A DNA stretch of 55,054 bases from a virus: positions 1-55,054 of the IMG/VR virus record IMGVR_UViG_3300044846_002992; one strand, written 5' to 3'. The notes under the pieces are model-generated. The model saw only the letters and a program-made list of their open reading frames with translations. It had not been told where the DNA came from and ran no database searches. Below, piece after piece: positions 32,671 to 41,690 of this stretch. Every line of letters starts with the position of its first letter. The stretch's first letter is position 1. The translations under genes were made by a program, and so were the position numbers.

Positions 32671-34151
32671 GGCTTTATGTATGGTTTGCCATCAGGGGCA
32701 ATGAATCGAACACCAGACTTCAAAGCGCCAATGCGACTTCTAGCTTCCTCTTCGGAAAGCTGGGAGAAGTCATTGGGGTCTTTAGGTGTTCGCGGAGTTG
32801 GAGTCATTTGCTTGGCTTTGAATTCTTGAGCGACATTGACGAAATCGCGAGCAGCTTGTGCCGCTGCTTTCCGTTTGGCCGCGTGGTCCTCTTCGGTCTT
32901 TGCGGCCTCAAGAGACGCAGTGATGTCAGTAAGTTTAGTAATCGGAACACCAATAGCAAGATTGACTTGGGTGATCCAGTCCTCGGCAAACCCGATGGCC
33001 TGGTCTCCATTGTCCGGCACTTTAAGCTCACTGCCACTGCCCTTCACTGGCTCGTTGAATCCCTTGAACGCATCAACCACATCCTTGTAAGAATTCCCGA
33101 GATCCGCTGCAAAGGACAGAAGCTCGTCCCTAGCAGTAATGGATTTTGAGGCTTCTTCGGTATATCGCGAGTAGCGACGAATGTTCTCCACGATCACAGC
33201 CTTGGCGGTGGCGCGTTCTTCGTCAGGGAGAGCCGTATTGGCATATACGTCAATCGCCTGACCGAGGGCTGTCCGCTCTTCGAGAGTGAGCTCCTCGCGG
33301 GCCCACGTCGGATGAGCGAGCATTGCTGGTGCAGCCCGGCTGCCACTTAGGGCCGTCATGGTGGCCTTGACGTCCGTGATAGGGACACCACTACCCAATG
33401 CTTCCTGAATGCCCGCCTCAGCGTCGAGAGAGCCATCAAGACCAAAGGCTTTGATTTTTGCGAGGTTCTCATTGGTCTCGCGGAGGTCCTGTTCAGCCTT
33501 CACTTTTAAGGCCTGCTTCACGACCGCGTCAGCATCCAGACCGAGCAGCTTGGAATTGTAGTCCATCTGCATGAGCTTCTTGGTAGCGTCCGGGTTATCC
33601 CGCATCCATTCCATGCGGTCCTCGTCTCCCATCTTCGAGACAGTGTTGTGGATGTCTTGCGCCTCCCTGGCTAGATTGCGGCTGGCGATGTCGGCGTCCG
33701 ATTCAAACATGGAGAGCGCCTTGCCACCCATGTCAACGAATTTGCTATTGGTCAGAATGGATGGATTGGCCTGGGTGTGTTGCGACATTGCCCACTTGAG
33801 ACCCTTGTCCGGGTTCTTGGCGAGAAGATCGTTCACCTGCTGCATAGCGCTAATTGCCACAACATCGTCCTGAGAGTCCTGGGTGAACTTCCTGTCCAAT
33901 TCTTGCCTCATGCTCTGAGCATTGGTAAGGTCGCGCTCTTGGTTGAGTTGGGCGGTTAGGTTGGCTCGAAACTTCAGATCGTCCTCAAGCCACTTGTATC
34001 CCGTGGCAGCATCAATGCCTGAAACGGTTGGCATGGGGTTGAGGATGTGACTAGTAATCCGCTCATCCACAGCTCGCTCGGGAGCGGTGAATTGACGTGA
34101 CACTTCCTGAACGCGGGTGCCAGATGAGCGTGACTGGAATGGAGATGACAT
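32667..34151 (-). CDS. Internal virion protein, coiled-coil, T7 gp15-like position
   Basis: 494 residues from the ATG at 34151, five bases after the upstream stop; an extension to 34187 is less likely. Helical and charged throughout (FRANLTAQLNQERDLTNAQSMRQELDRKF, VVKQALKVKAEQDLRETNENLAKIKAF). It ends with an Arg/Glu-rich segment and ...FIAPDGKPYIKP. The position just upstream of the giant gene, with an ATGA overlap, parallels the internal core proteins of podoviruses that form the ejection channel. No enzymatic motif is seen. Confidence 0.6.
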   Translation of the reverse strand: MSSPFQSRSSGTRVQEVSRQFTAPERAVDERITSHILNPMPTVSGIDAATGYKWLEDDLKFRANLTAQLNQERDLTNAQSMRQELDRKFTQDSQDDVVAISAMQQVNDLLAKNPDKGLKWAMSQHTQANPSILTNSKFVDMGGKALSMFESDADIASRNLAREAQDIHNTVSKMGDEDRMEWMRDNPDATKKLMQMDYNSKLLGLDADAVVKQALKVKAEQDLRETNENLAKIKAFGLDGSLDAEAGIQEALGSGVPITDVKATMTALSGSRAAPAMLAHPTWAREELTLEERTALGQAIDVYANTALPDEERATAKAVIVENIRRYSRYTEEASKSITARDELLSFAADLGNSYKDVVDAFKGFNEPVKGSGSELKVPDNGDQAIGFAEDWITQVNLAIGVPITKLTDITASLEAAKTEEDHAAKRKAAAQAARDFVNVAQEFKAKQMTPTPRTPKDPNDFSQLSEEEARSRIGALKSGVRFIAPDGKPYIKP

Positions 34152-34155
34152 GGAT

Positions 34156-35376
34156 TCAGTAGGAGTGTCCGGTAAAATACAACCCAAGAGACTTCAGAGT
34201 TTTATTCAAAAGGGAGTCGGGGTCAGCAAAGCTAACCGGAGGCTCCATTTCATTCCAGAGCTTATTATAGGCGTCGCGCTTAGTCTTGAGCTGCTGGTCT
34301 AGTTTTTCACGAGCAATGGCGGAGGAATCAGAAAGCTGACGATCAAGAGTGGTCGCAAAATGTTTTGGTGGGCGAGTCTGAATAAGGGATTGTGATGGTG
34401 CGGACTGGCTGGCCTGAGTGCCTTGGGGGTTAAGGCTCTGAATTAGAGGGCCGATAGTAGGAATCCCCCCGCTCAAAAACGATTTACCCAAAGCATCAGA
34501 AAGTGGAGGCGACTGAAATTGAGTTGACGCAAAACCGCTACTGGGTGCTGGAGCGGGAGTTGCCGATGCTTGATAGTCAGACATCAAGGAGCTCGCCTCT
34601 GAGAAAGCGCGAAGGCGATCAGCCAATGGCGTTGAACTTTCATTCTGCCCCCCGATAGCCTGTGGGGTAGAGCCTTGAGGGAGACTGGTTGGAGTGGATG
34701 CTTGGCCAGCAGCAAAAGACGGAACCGGAAGGCCCGGCTGAGGGCTTCTCAGAAGGGAACCGGGGGCCGGAGTGGTTGAGCCGCCAGTCGCCTGAGCCCA
34801 TGTTGATGGCTGCGCTGGCGCTGCTGGAGCAGCGCTGCCTGCTGGAGCCGTAGTTGCATCACGACCCAAGTAGCGGTCAATGGCATCACGACCAACCCCG
34901 ACGCCAGCACCTCGATCATAAGCACGCTGAAGAGCCCCCTCGTCCCCAGACTGAATGAGCGCGGAGCGATTGAGATCTTGCGCGAAAGTCTGCCTGTCTC
35001 GCAAAGATCCTTGGGTCACGGCTTGAGGTTGCTGAAACGAAAGAGAGTCGCGACGATTCTCGAATTGAGACATCAGGCGGTTTTCCACAGCACCAGCCTG
35101 CCGGATTCCGCCAGAGCTAAACCCGCCCTTATCCATTTCCTGAAGCACTTGGAATGCCCCCATGGAATTGCCTGAGCGAAGCGCGTCACGATAGGCCCTG
35201 CGACCCATGCGCTCCATGCGCTTGAAGTTTTGAACGCCTTCGCGAACCCCGCGTTGTTCCGACTCGGCTTGACGCTGCTCATTGAGGGTTTTGCCTAGGC
35301 GCGAAAATCCACTTGTGCCAAAAGCGCGGCCATTCATAGGACCTGCAAAATCGGAGTTGTCTTTGGTTGGGTCCAT
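34156..35376 (-). CDS. Internal virion protein, Ala/Pro/Ser/Gln-rich
   Basis: 406 residues; I use the ATG at 35376 (an in-frame TTG sits two codons earlier). N-terminal part is helical and basic (RLGKTLNEQRQAESEQRGVREGVQNFKRMERMGRRAYRDALRSG). The middle (~190-330) is low-complexity (APAGSAAPAAPAQPSTWAQ, GSTTPAPGS). The C-terminus is a helix (ALAREKLDQQLKTKRDAYNKLWNEM-like). Position between adaptor and ejection proteins recalls T7 gp14. Site copy 16 lies in it. Confidence 0.55.
   Translation of the reverse strand: MDPTKDNSDFAGPMNGRAFGTSGFSRLGKTLNEQRQAESEQRGVREGVQNFKRMERMGRRAYRDALRSGNSMGAFQVLQEMDKGGFSSGGIRQAGAVENRLMSQFENRRDSLSFQQPQAVTQGSLRDRQTFAQDLNRSALIQSGDEGALQRAYDRGAGVGVGRDAIDRYLGRDATTAPAGSAAPAAPAQPSTWAQATGGSTTPAPGSLLRSPQPGLPVPSFAAGQASTPTSLPQGSTPQAIGGQNESSTPLADRLRAFSEASSLMSDYQASATPAPAPSSGFASTQFQSPPLSDALGKSFLSGGIPTIGPLIQSLNPQGTQASQSAPSQSLIQTRPPKHFATTLDRQLSDSSAIAREKLDQQLKTKRDAYNKLWNEMEPPVSFADPDSLLNKTLKSLGLYFTGHSY
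34519..34532 (-). repeat. 14-bp site, one mismatch, copy 16
   Basis: Minus reading TTGCGTCAACTCAA, one base off consensus; co-oriented with the late genes. Confidence 0.55.
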
Positions 35377-35378
35377 AA

Positions 35379-36068
35379 TCAAGCGAAGTTGGTGCGGGAG
35401 CGTCTGCGAACAGGTTGAAATAGGAGGGGCTTAAACACCTCGTTGGCGAGACCCCTATATGCTTTTTCGTGCTCATTGCAAGTGTTGATAGCCAAGCTTC
35501 TGTATTCGAGGGATTTGGCCGCATCGTTGGCTTCCTCATAAACAATGGAGAGCATCATCTGCTTGATGGCTGGAGCCGAGGGGCACAACACGGCTGACCA
35601 GTCACTAGCGTAAGAGGTGATGGCTGCAAATCGGCAAAGGGCGTCCACCTCATTGATTGACGCGTCGCTCACCTTGTAGGTGCGAAAACGAGTGATGACA
35701 TCGTCCGACTCATCAGAGGTTGATTGATCCTCAAGAGCGTCAGTCCATCCTTGGTCCACAAGACGAGCGGAGCAGCCCTCAATGCTGATTTCTCCAGGTC
35801 CACCCTCAAGGTATTCAGTTTCCTGCCAAACAATGCCTTGAGGCATTCCACCAACTCGGCAGCCAACAATCGACTCGTATTCCTCTGGGAGCACAATGAG
35901 GCCATCATCACTTGGAGAGAAGGAGTCGGGCTTTCGAGTCCAGTGCCAACGCCCTGAAGCGAGAAGGCGCTCGTCAGCCTCAAGGAGAAGGCGCTCAAAC
36001 TCCGCATCGTCGCCCGGAGCCACCAAGTCCTGGTAGCGCTGCTTCAGGGAGTGAACGGTGAGAGGCAT
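35379..36068 (-). CDS. Head-tail adaptor / tail tubular protein A-like
   Basis: 229 residues. N-terminal helices (LTVHSLKQRYQDLVAPGDDAEFERLLLEADERLLASGRWHWTRK) lead to a central beta region (LPEEYESIVGCRVGG, LEGGPGEISIEGCSARLVDQGW). The C-terminal helices (MMLSIVYEEANDAAKSLEYRSLAINTCNEHEKAYRGLANEVF) include a 'NEHEKAYRG'-type motif like that in gp6/T7 gp11-like connector proteins. It would form the ring under the portal. Assignment is by overall pattern and position. Confidence 0.5.
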   Translation of the reverse strand: MPLTVHSLKQRYQDLVAPGDDAEFERLLLEADERLLASGRWHWTRKPDSFSPSDDGLIVLPEEYESIVGCRVGGMPQGIVWQETEYLEGGPGEISIEGCSARLVDQGWTDALEDQSTSDESDDVITRFRTYKVSDASINEVDALCRFAAITSYASDWSAVLCPSAPAIKQMMLSIVYEEANDAAKSLEYRSLAINTCNEHEKAYRGLANEVFKPLLFQPVRRRSRTNFA

Positions 36069-36071
36069 GGC

Positions 36072-37370
36072 TTATAGAGGAGTGTTTTCACGCGAAGCGC
36101 AAGTCCCATCTTTTGTTGACGCAACAGACCAACCAAATCCTCGCTGTGTGTGCTGGCCCTCACGCTTCTCCTTGTCCTCGCTCCACAAGCGACCGGGTGC
36201 CTCGCGGAGGATGGAGGCTGCCATTTCCGAGCCCCAGCAAGACTCGATTCCAGCCGTGAGGGAGTTGGTATCGTGCATGGCGATGACTGGGGTTTTCAGA
36301 GCAAGGGCCGTCGCCAAATCAGCAAGGGCGGGCCAGCGATGATCGCCGTCAATGAAGACCAAATCAGCCTCGATGCGGGCCTCCCAGTAGGGCTTGAGGT
36401 GAACGGTGATTCGGTCTTTGGCTTTGCATGCGTCAATGCGGGCTTGGAGCGCTGGGGTGATGTGAAGCTCAATGATGTGAAACTGCTCGATAAAGCCAGA
36501 ATCAAGAGCATCCAGAAAAGCCTGAGTGCTCACTCCGTCATGTGATCCAATTTCAACAGCGACCTTTGGTGAATGCTCCTCGATTAGAGCCTGAAGCATG
36601 AGGACGTGGCCTTCATCCATGTGCATAGGCCATTGGCTTCTGGCTGTCCTTTTCGCTGTTTGCCTTGGCTTGATCGAAATCAAATTGCGTTTCATGTTGG
36701 AGGGCGTTCTGACGAGCATTTTCGGATGAGGCGCTGAAGGAAGTCGGCGTTTGTCCAAATCGGCGAACCTGGAAGCTTTCTCTTTCCCGTAAACATGGAA
36801 CATCCATGCAGGTTTGAACTCTTTCGGAAACGAGTGCCATTTCCTGTCCAAATCCCAAATCTTCAAACCATCTCTCTCAGCAAGCATCAGCCACCAGTTG
36901 AAGTGATTTTGCTCCATGATGCCCTCGATGTAAGGCTCCTCAATCACGCGAAGAAGTCGCTTCGCCGCATCCCTGTCCACCACCCAAATCCCAGCATTGC
37001 GGTAGTTGCCGCCATTGTCAGGCTCTTCGCCGAAGTGCTCAATGCACCAAGGAATCCAGTAGGGGTTATTCACTCGTCTGGCATGGCACCTTGCGTGCAT
37101 TCCGGGCCCAAAGTGGGGAAAGGGGGCTTCCGGGTGAACGAGGACATCCGCATCCACATACATCATCTGATCGGAGTCTCCACGAATGAACGCCCTGAGC
37201 ATGTCCACCTCGCAAAACTTCACGTCCGGGTATCCCTTCTCAAGGGCTGTTTCATCGGTCCAAATATGCCTCTCCAAGCCGTGGCGTTTACACCACGCAT
37301 CAAGAGTTTTGGAGCACCTCTCCATCCAAAACGGGTTGCCGAAGCGAATGGTGTGAACCTCCACCTTCAT
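36072..37370 (-). CDS. Glycosyltransferase-methyltransferase fusion
   Basis: 432 residues from the ATG at 37370, which overlaps the upstream stop; a 45-residue extension is rejected. The N-terminal GT-A-like part has MKVEVHTIRFGNPFWMERC, the DxD metal motif in MMYVDADVLVHPEA (~73-83) and NAGIWVVDRDAAKRLL. The C-terminal class I methyltransferase has VAVEIGSHDGVSTQAFL (~268) for SAM binding and ADLVFIDGDHRWPALADL with PVIAMHDTNS. It could transfer and then methylate a sugar on a virion protein or host surface. Its location within tail genes favours virion decoration. Site copies 17 and 18 lie at either end. Confidence 0.8.
   Translation of the reverse strand: MKVEVHTIRFGNPFWMERCSKTLDAWCKRHGLERHIWTDETALEKGYPDVKFCEVDMLRAFIRGDSDQMMYVDADVLVHPEAPFPHFGPGMHARCHARRVNNPYWIPWCIEHFGEEPDNGGNYRNAGIWVVDRDAAKRLLRVIEEPYIEGIMEQNHFNWWLMLAERDGLKIWDLDRKWHSFPKEFKPAWMFHVYGKEKASRFADLDKRRLPSAPHPKMLVRTPSNMKRNLISIKPRQTAKRTARSQWPMHMDEGHVLMLQALIEEHSPKVAVEIGSHDGVSTQAFLDALDSGFIEQFHIIELHITPALQARIDACKAKDRITVHLKPYWEARIEADLVFIDGDHRWPALADLATALALKTPVIAMHDTNSLTAGIESCWGSEMAASILREAPGRLWSEDKEKREGQHTQRGFGWSVASTKDGTCASRENTPL
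36111..36124 (-). repeat. 14-bp GTCAAC-core site, copy 17
   Basis: Minus reading TTGCGTCAACAAAA, exact; 42 bp upstream of the adaptor ATG at 36068. Confidence 0.85.
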
Positions 37371-38365
37371 TTTTCCCAAGGGGCTTTCGTTGACAAAAGA
37401 CGCCTCAGCTCGTCCTGCGTTCTCGGGTCCGGACCTCCAGATTTGTGGTTGAGGTAGCGATGATTCCCCGGAACCGGGAGCCGATTGGTTTTGTGAGGAT
37501 CGCATGGTTCGTGAGGCGTTCTGTGATGATTGTGGTAAATGTTGACCCAGCTTCCCTTAAAAGCCAAGTAGAACTCGCGCATCACCTCAATGGACTTCTC
37601 TCTCTCGAAAAGATAGGGGGTGTGCGTTGCGAAGCGCCAGATGGGGCTGTGGCCTCGCTTCTTGAGTTCCGCGCACGCATCTCCCATTGCCTGCCTCCAG
37701 CCGTTCTGAGACGATCTGAGGGCATCTTCCTGATCGTCGAGAGTCCCCTCGGTGAGGGCGATGCGGAGGTCGTCCCAGCCAGTAGGCCTGAGGAAGTAAA
37801 TGTCATCGTTGGTCCAGCAAACCTCATCGGCGATTTGGAGACCAATTTGGTTTGCCGCCCACAAGCCCGCAGCTCTCGATTGCTGGTATTCGGGAATGAG
37901 GATGAATTGAACGCGCTCTCCCGACTTCAGCCACGCTGGGGCTCGATTGCCGATGATGTAAATGGGGGACTCCTTGTCCTTGAAGAAACGATGGATGGAG
38001 CGCAGGGAATACTTCAGCTCGTCCCAGGCCTCATTCACGGCAAGCCATGGGCACACGATGGCCCTTTCGTGACGAGGCTCGTAGATGGTGAAGGGCTTGG
38101 GCTTCTGGGTGACGTAGGGCTTGGGCGTGCTCCTTCGCTGGCTCGCGGTAGGGAATGCCGAGGGGCGAACTAAATTTGGATGGTTTCTTTGGGTTGCTTT
38201 CATGTCTCGTGGTTGGCCGCATCCGGCGCATGATTTGACTAGCTGGGCTCCTTGGTAAACTGGCCCATCCTCTCCGCCTTTCAGCTTCCAGCGCATCAAG
38301 GCTGGTCTGCTGCTGATTTGCGGAGAAGAAAACGGGTCATCCTGATGATTGGTCTGATTCAACAT
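37367..38365 (-). CDS. Glycosyltransferase-like protein (Stealth/GT-A style)
   Basis: 332 residues from the ATG at 38365, overlapping the upstream gene by 29 bases. A CAGCGQ zinc-knuckle-like piece is near residue 45, then VCPWLAVNEAWDELKYSLRSIHRFFKDKESPIYIIG. The acidic motif VCWTNDDIYFLRPTGW (~185-200) parallels DxD-type metal sites of capsule phosphotransferases and GT-A enzymes. SWVNIYHNHHRTPHEPCD follows. It is next to the GT-methyltransferase fusion, so the two likely act on the same substrate. ATGA overlap at its end. Confidence 0.65.
   Translation of the reverse strand: MLNQTNHQDDPFSSPQISSRPALMRWKLKGGEDGPVYQGAQLVKSCAGCGQPRDMKATQRNHPNLVRPSAFPTASQRRSTPKPYVTQKPKPFTIYEPRHERAIVCPWLAVNEAWDELKYSLRSIHRFFKDKESPIYIIGNRAPAWLKSGERVQFILIPEYQQSRAAGLWAANQIGLQIADEVCWTNDDIYFLRPTGWDDLRIALTEGTLDDQEDALRSSQNGWRQAMGDACAELKKRGHSPIWRFATHTPYLFEREKSIEVMREFYLAFKGSWVNIYHNHHRTPHEPCDPHKTNRLPVPGNHRYLNHKSGGPDPRTQDELRRLLSTKAPWEK
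37385..37398 (-). repeat. 14-bp GTCAAC-core site, copy 18
   Basis: Minus reading TTTTGTCAACGAAA, exact; 14 bp upstream of the ATG at 37370, inside the previous gene's end. Confidence 0.85.
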
Positions 38366-39851
38366 AAATTCCAAAATTGGGGTAAATTTGAAACTTCTCT
38401 CCGAGCGCAGACCTATAGCATAGCACCCTGACATTTCGCACTTCCGTGACGCCGTCCATTCCCTCGGGAACACGAACAACGGGAGACCATGGACTGCATC
38501 TTTCATCCGACGAGCTTTCTGATAAACTTAATGAAAAGCTATCCGATCCAGAAGATTCGCTTGGATGCGTTGGAGGCCCGGTCCACTCCCATGATTTTGG
38601 AGTAATTTGGGGCTCTGGAGGAGTGGAGTCTTGAGAGTCGTCCCACCCATCTGGAAAAGAAACCTCGTCCCACTCGATTCGGTAGTAGCTCCCATAATGG
38701 TCATCGGGAACGCACCACCCATACCTAATGTCCTGACCCACAATTAAACCAGACCAATCATCAACAGATTCAGAAAACCTAGCCATGCAAAACCCCTCAT
38801 ACTCGCACGGATTACTTCCGCCTGAATCGCTCACGCCATCCCAATTCATCTGGTTTCTCGCCCACTCAAGCCCGAGGGCCAATTGCTCAATTGGGGAAAC
38901 GGCTTCACCAAACTCTGTCTCAATTTCGGTCGATGAGCTTCGAGGTCTTACGGGAGAGCCAAAAAATTCCTGAACAAATGGATTTGGCTCTTCCTCCGTG
39001 CTTTCAGAGGGTTCTGAAAATGGCTCACCATCAACAAATGAAACATCGTAAAGGGTGGAGCTGATGGTTGTCTTGGTGGTGCAGGGAGGCCAAAACTCAA
39101 CTGGCTCATTCGGCTCTGCTGGCTCTTCTGGTTCGTTTGGTGGATTGTAGTCGGGCTCATCGCCAACCATGCCGCCGTCCACCCAATCATCATAAGCCTC
39201 CTGATACCCCTCATCGTAACTAGCTAAATCAATAACCCACTGAGCATGATCGCTTTCCCAATCACTATGATCCAACTCCCACTGAGCGAATTCGTCCTCC
39301 CATTCAGCATACGCTGGATTAAGGTCTCCTCCAACATCCTCATAGGTGAATTCCCGAGTTAGGGTGGTGACAATCTTCCGTTCTTGAGGAGATCCGTAAA
39401 CGTAACCAACCCTTTCTTCCTCAGAGAAGCTTCCCGCAACCTCGCATCTTGTTGACTCCTCAGAAGTTGAAGAAGCTCCGCACTGAATTACAGAAGCGCT
39501 CCAGCCCTGACTCCACTCCTCCACAACTTCACGCAAAAGAGTCCCGGAGACAATTTCACGCTCATAGGGATAATCCTCAAGAATGACAGTCCCGCCATCT
39601 GTCTTGGCGTAAACATTAGTGGTGAGGTTTGCGCCTGAATAGGATGTTCCAGTCCTCTGGCTAAGATGAAGGCTGAATTCAGGACTTAAATCTGAGCTGC
39701 TATCAGAGCTTAAAAGTGTTTGCTTGTATCCAGCGGTTACGACTGCAAATCCAATTGACTGGCAAACCTGAATAGGCCCTGGACACTCCGGCATCGCGCA
39801 GCATCCACACTGCTCCAGTCGCTCATTCCAGTCATGTAAAAACTCAATCAC
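38337..39851 (-). CDS. Acidic, Ser/Trp-rich putative structural protein
   Basis: 504 residues, very acidic. N-terminal Cys group (QCGCCAMPECPGPIQVCQ) followed by beta-rich sequence. At ~175-235 there is a periodic Trp/Tyr/acidic stretch (AYAEWEDEFAQWELDHSDW, ESDHAQWVIDLASYDEGYQ) like a long helical or W-x6 repeat. Then come a Pro/Glu segment and Ser-rich tracts (SSGSDSFSLSLSESSSDE). No homologous family recognised. Position in the tail block suggests a tail or spike-associated protein. The low-complexity segments may be glycosylation targets for the adjacent transferases (inference). Confidence 0.6.
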   Translation of the reverse strand: MIEFLHDWNERLEQCGCCAMPECPGPIQVCQSIGFAVVTAGYKQTLLSSDSSSDLSPEFSLHLSQRTGTSYSGANLTTNVYAKTDGGTVILEDYPYEREIVSGTLLREVVEEWSQGWSASVIQCGASSTSEESTRCEVAGSFSEEERVGYVYGSPQERKIVTTLTREFTYEDVGGDLNPAYAEWEDEFAQWELDHSDWESDHAQWVIDLASYDEGYQEAYDDWVDGGMVGDEPDYNPPNEPEEPAEPNEPVEFWPPCTTKTTISSTLYDVSFVDGEPFSEPSESTEEEPNPFVQEFFGSPVRPRSSSTEIETEFGEAVSPIEQLALGLEWARNQMNWDGVSDSGGSNPCEYEGFCMARFSESVDDWSGLIVGQDIRYGWCVPDDHYGSYYRIEWDEVSFPDGWDDSQDSTPPEPQITPKSWEWTGPPTHPSESSGSDSFSLSLSESSSDERCSPWSPVVRVPEGMDGVTEVRNVRVLCYRSALGEKFQIYPNFGIYVESDQSSG

Positions 39852-40438
39852 GAACGGGTGATGTTATAGCTGCTTGGGCAAAAGCCAATTTGAATGTTAC
39901 CCACTCTTGCGGGGGCAAACCCGGTTGAGGTGAAGGTTCCGAGTGAAATGTAGGCGTTCTTTTCTGTTGAAGAAGCAGCGGTTGGAAGTGTGTTTTCTGG
40001 GATTGAGCCGGAGTCGAGAATGGCATCAGCAAGATCGGTGAGATTGAAGCCGGGCATCAAGACATCATCCTCAACCACTCCATTTCCGGTGCATTGAAGA
40101 ACAAGGTGGTCTCCAGGATCACCTTCTGGGCCAGTGCTGCCATCAACAACCTTCACCGCATCCCACGCGATGGTGTTGTCTCCCGCCGTTACAGTGCCAC
40201 CCTGAAGGTAGATGTCGCCACCATCAGCAATGAGGCCATAAAACGCTCCAAACTCCACCGTGGCGGCACCGTTTGTTCCGCGCGGATTACGAATCTCAAT
40301 GGTCTTTTGGGGCTCTTCAACTCCAGGGCCATAAGATGGTGCTGCGTAGCCATAGGAGCGGGGCTCAGGCATTCCCAGTGGTGGCTTGGAGAACGACTGA
40401 ACGAGCTGATCTAGGGAGATGGGGGCGGGATTATTCAT
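39848..40438 (-). CDS. Putative tail/fibre structural protein
   Basis: 196 residues from the ATG at 40438 overlapping the upstream stop. N-terminus Pro-rich (RSYGYAAPSYGPGVEEPQKTIEIRNP). The middle is beta-rich with GSTGPEGDPGDHLVLQ, a short collagen-like Gly-x-Pro piece typical of phage fibres. Ends VGNIQIGFCPSSYNITRS. ATGA-coupled to both neighbours. Confidence 0.55.
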   Translation of the reverse strand: MNNPAPISLDQLVQSFSKPPLGMPEPRSYGYAAPSYGPGVEEPQKTIEIRNPRGTNGAATVEFGAFYGLIADGGDIYLQGGTVTAGDNTIAWDAVKVVDGSTGPEGDPGDHLVLQCTGNGVVEDDVLMPGFNLTDLADAILDSGSIPENTLPTAASSTEKNAYISLGTFTSTGFAPARVGNIQIGFCPSSYNITRS

Positions 40439-41685
40439 GCACCTGTAACCCAATTAATTTGAGCTGGTGGAACTGGCCTAGTCACCACTTTCCGGGTTCG
40501 AAGGAATCCTCCACGAAAAGGCTGTTGGTCATCAAAGGCCGTGATGGTTGCTGGCCATGTAGTGAAATTAGTGGCTGAAAAGTGACGAGCCGATCCAGCG
40601 TTCTCTGCATACACCGCGTCAGTATTACCGATATCACATCGAACAGCAATGGCCCCATGAAGACACTCAGGGATGTTCAGCGTGAAGAATGGGGAAGCGT
40701 AGTAGATGCGCGTAGGCTGCATTTGCTCCACAACGGGGATAGAGAAGGGTGTGATGCTCCATGTAGTGGTGGTGGTGGTGAGACAGGGGCCGTTGTAGCC
40801 CTCTGGTGAGAACCTGATGGCGGGGAAGTAGTCGAAGCTTCCATCTAGCCGCTCCCAGTTGAGCAGCTCATAGGTGTCGAGAACTGGGGGCCAGTAGTAG
40901 TTGTCGTTGCTGGTGTAGGAGTGAATGGTTAAGAGGCCATCCACCATCACCCCTCCAATTACTTGAGCGGTTTCAATGATGAACCACTGCTCAGAGAGTT
41001 GCTTTCCGCTGCGCTGCGTCCCATCTGATTGGAGCCCCCAATAGGCATTAGTCGGGGCGGCGAAAAGAGCGGTGGCGGTAGTGCTACCAGTAACTACCTC
41101 TGTGGCGTAGTAGAGATTGGTCCACGAAAAAAGCGACTGACCATTCAGCGGGTCCACGCCAATTTCCCTGATGCTCGTTCGTTTGATGTAGGTGCGGACA
41201 TCAAGAACGTAGAGGGAGTTGATTTCCTTTTCTGGCGTCTCTCCCTGTCTGCGCTCAGACAAGACGTAATCAGACACCACGGAGGGATCGCCAGAGCCAG
41301 TCCCGAACAGTTCCGCTGGGATGTTTGGCATGGAAGTTCCCATAACGGGAACATCCGGGTCCCACTCATCACGGGGGATGATGTAAACGCGCTGAACGGC
41401 TTTGAACTTCACGCCTCCAATGTCTGCATCCGAGAAGGCGAAGTTGTAGAGGTCTTGATTCTCACGGTCAGCCGCAAACCACCACATTTGCTTCCCGTCC
41501 TCTTTGCGCGTTTGAATGAAGACGAGCTTGTGATTGGGCCATTTGACGACGTTCTCGTGAGGCTGCCCGTATGGGGGCCATTTGTTCTTCGGGAGAACAT
41601 TATCCCTCACTTCATAGAACAGCACATCCGTCGCGATGGGCGTCGGATATGCCTGAACCTGAAACCTTTCGTGAGCGAGGGCCAT
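40435..41685 (-). CDS. Putative virion structural protein, beta-rich
   Basis: 416 residues. Beta-rich with aromatic strands (VLFYEVRDNVLPKNKWPPYG, LFSWTNLYYATEVVTGSTTATALFAAP, YYWPPVLDTYELLNWERLDGSFDYFPAIRFSPEGYNGPC). No enzymatic motif. Conserved position between fibre genes suggests a tail baseplate/nozzle-type or fibre-connector protein. The leader gap to the next gene upstream is 5 bases. Confidence 0.55.
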   Translation of the reverse strand: MALAHERFQVQAYPTPIATDVLFYEVRDNVLPKNKWPPYGQPHENVVKWPNHKLVFIQTRKEDGKQMWWFAADRENQDLYNFAFSDADIGGVKFKAVQRVYIIPRDEWDPDVPVMGTSMPNIPAELFGTGSGDPSVVSDYVLSERRQGETPEKEINSLYVLDVRTYIKRTSIREIGVDPLNGQSLFSWTNLYYATEVVTGSTTATALFAAPTNAYWGLQSDGTQRSGKQLSEQWFIIETAQVIGGVMVDGLLTIHSYTSNDNYYWPPVLDTYELLNWERLDGSFDYFPAIRFSPEGYNGPCLTTTTTTWSITPFSIPVVEQMQPTRIYYASPFFTLNIPECLHGAIAVRCDIGNTDAVYAENAGSARHFSATNFTTWPATITAFDDQQPFRGGFLRTRKVVTRPVPPAQINWVTGA

Positions 41686-41690
41686 TGGGC

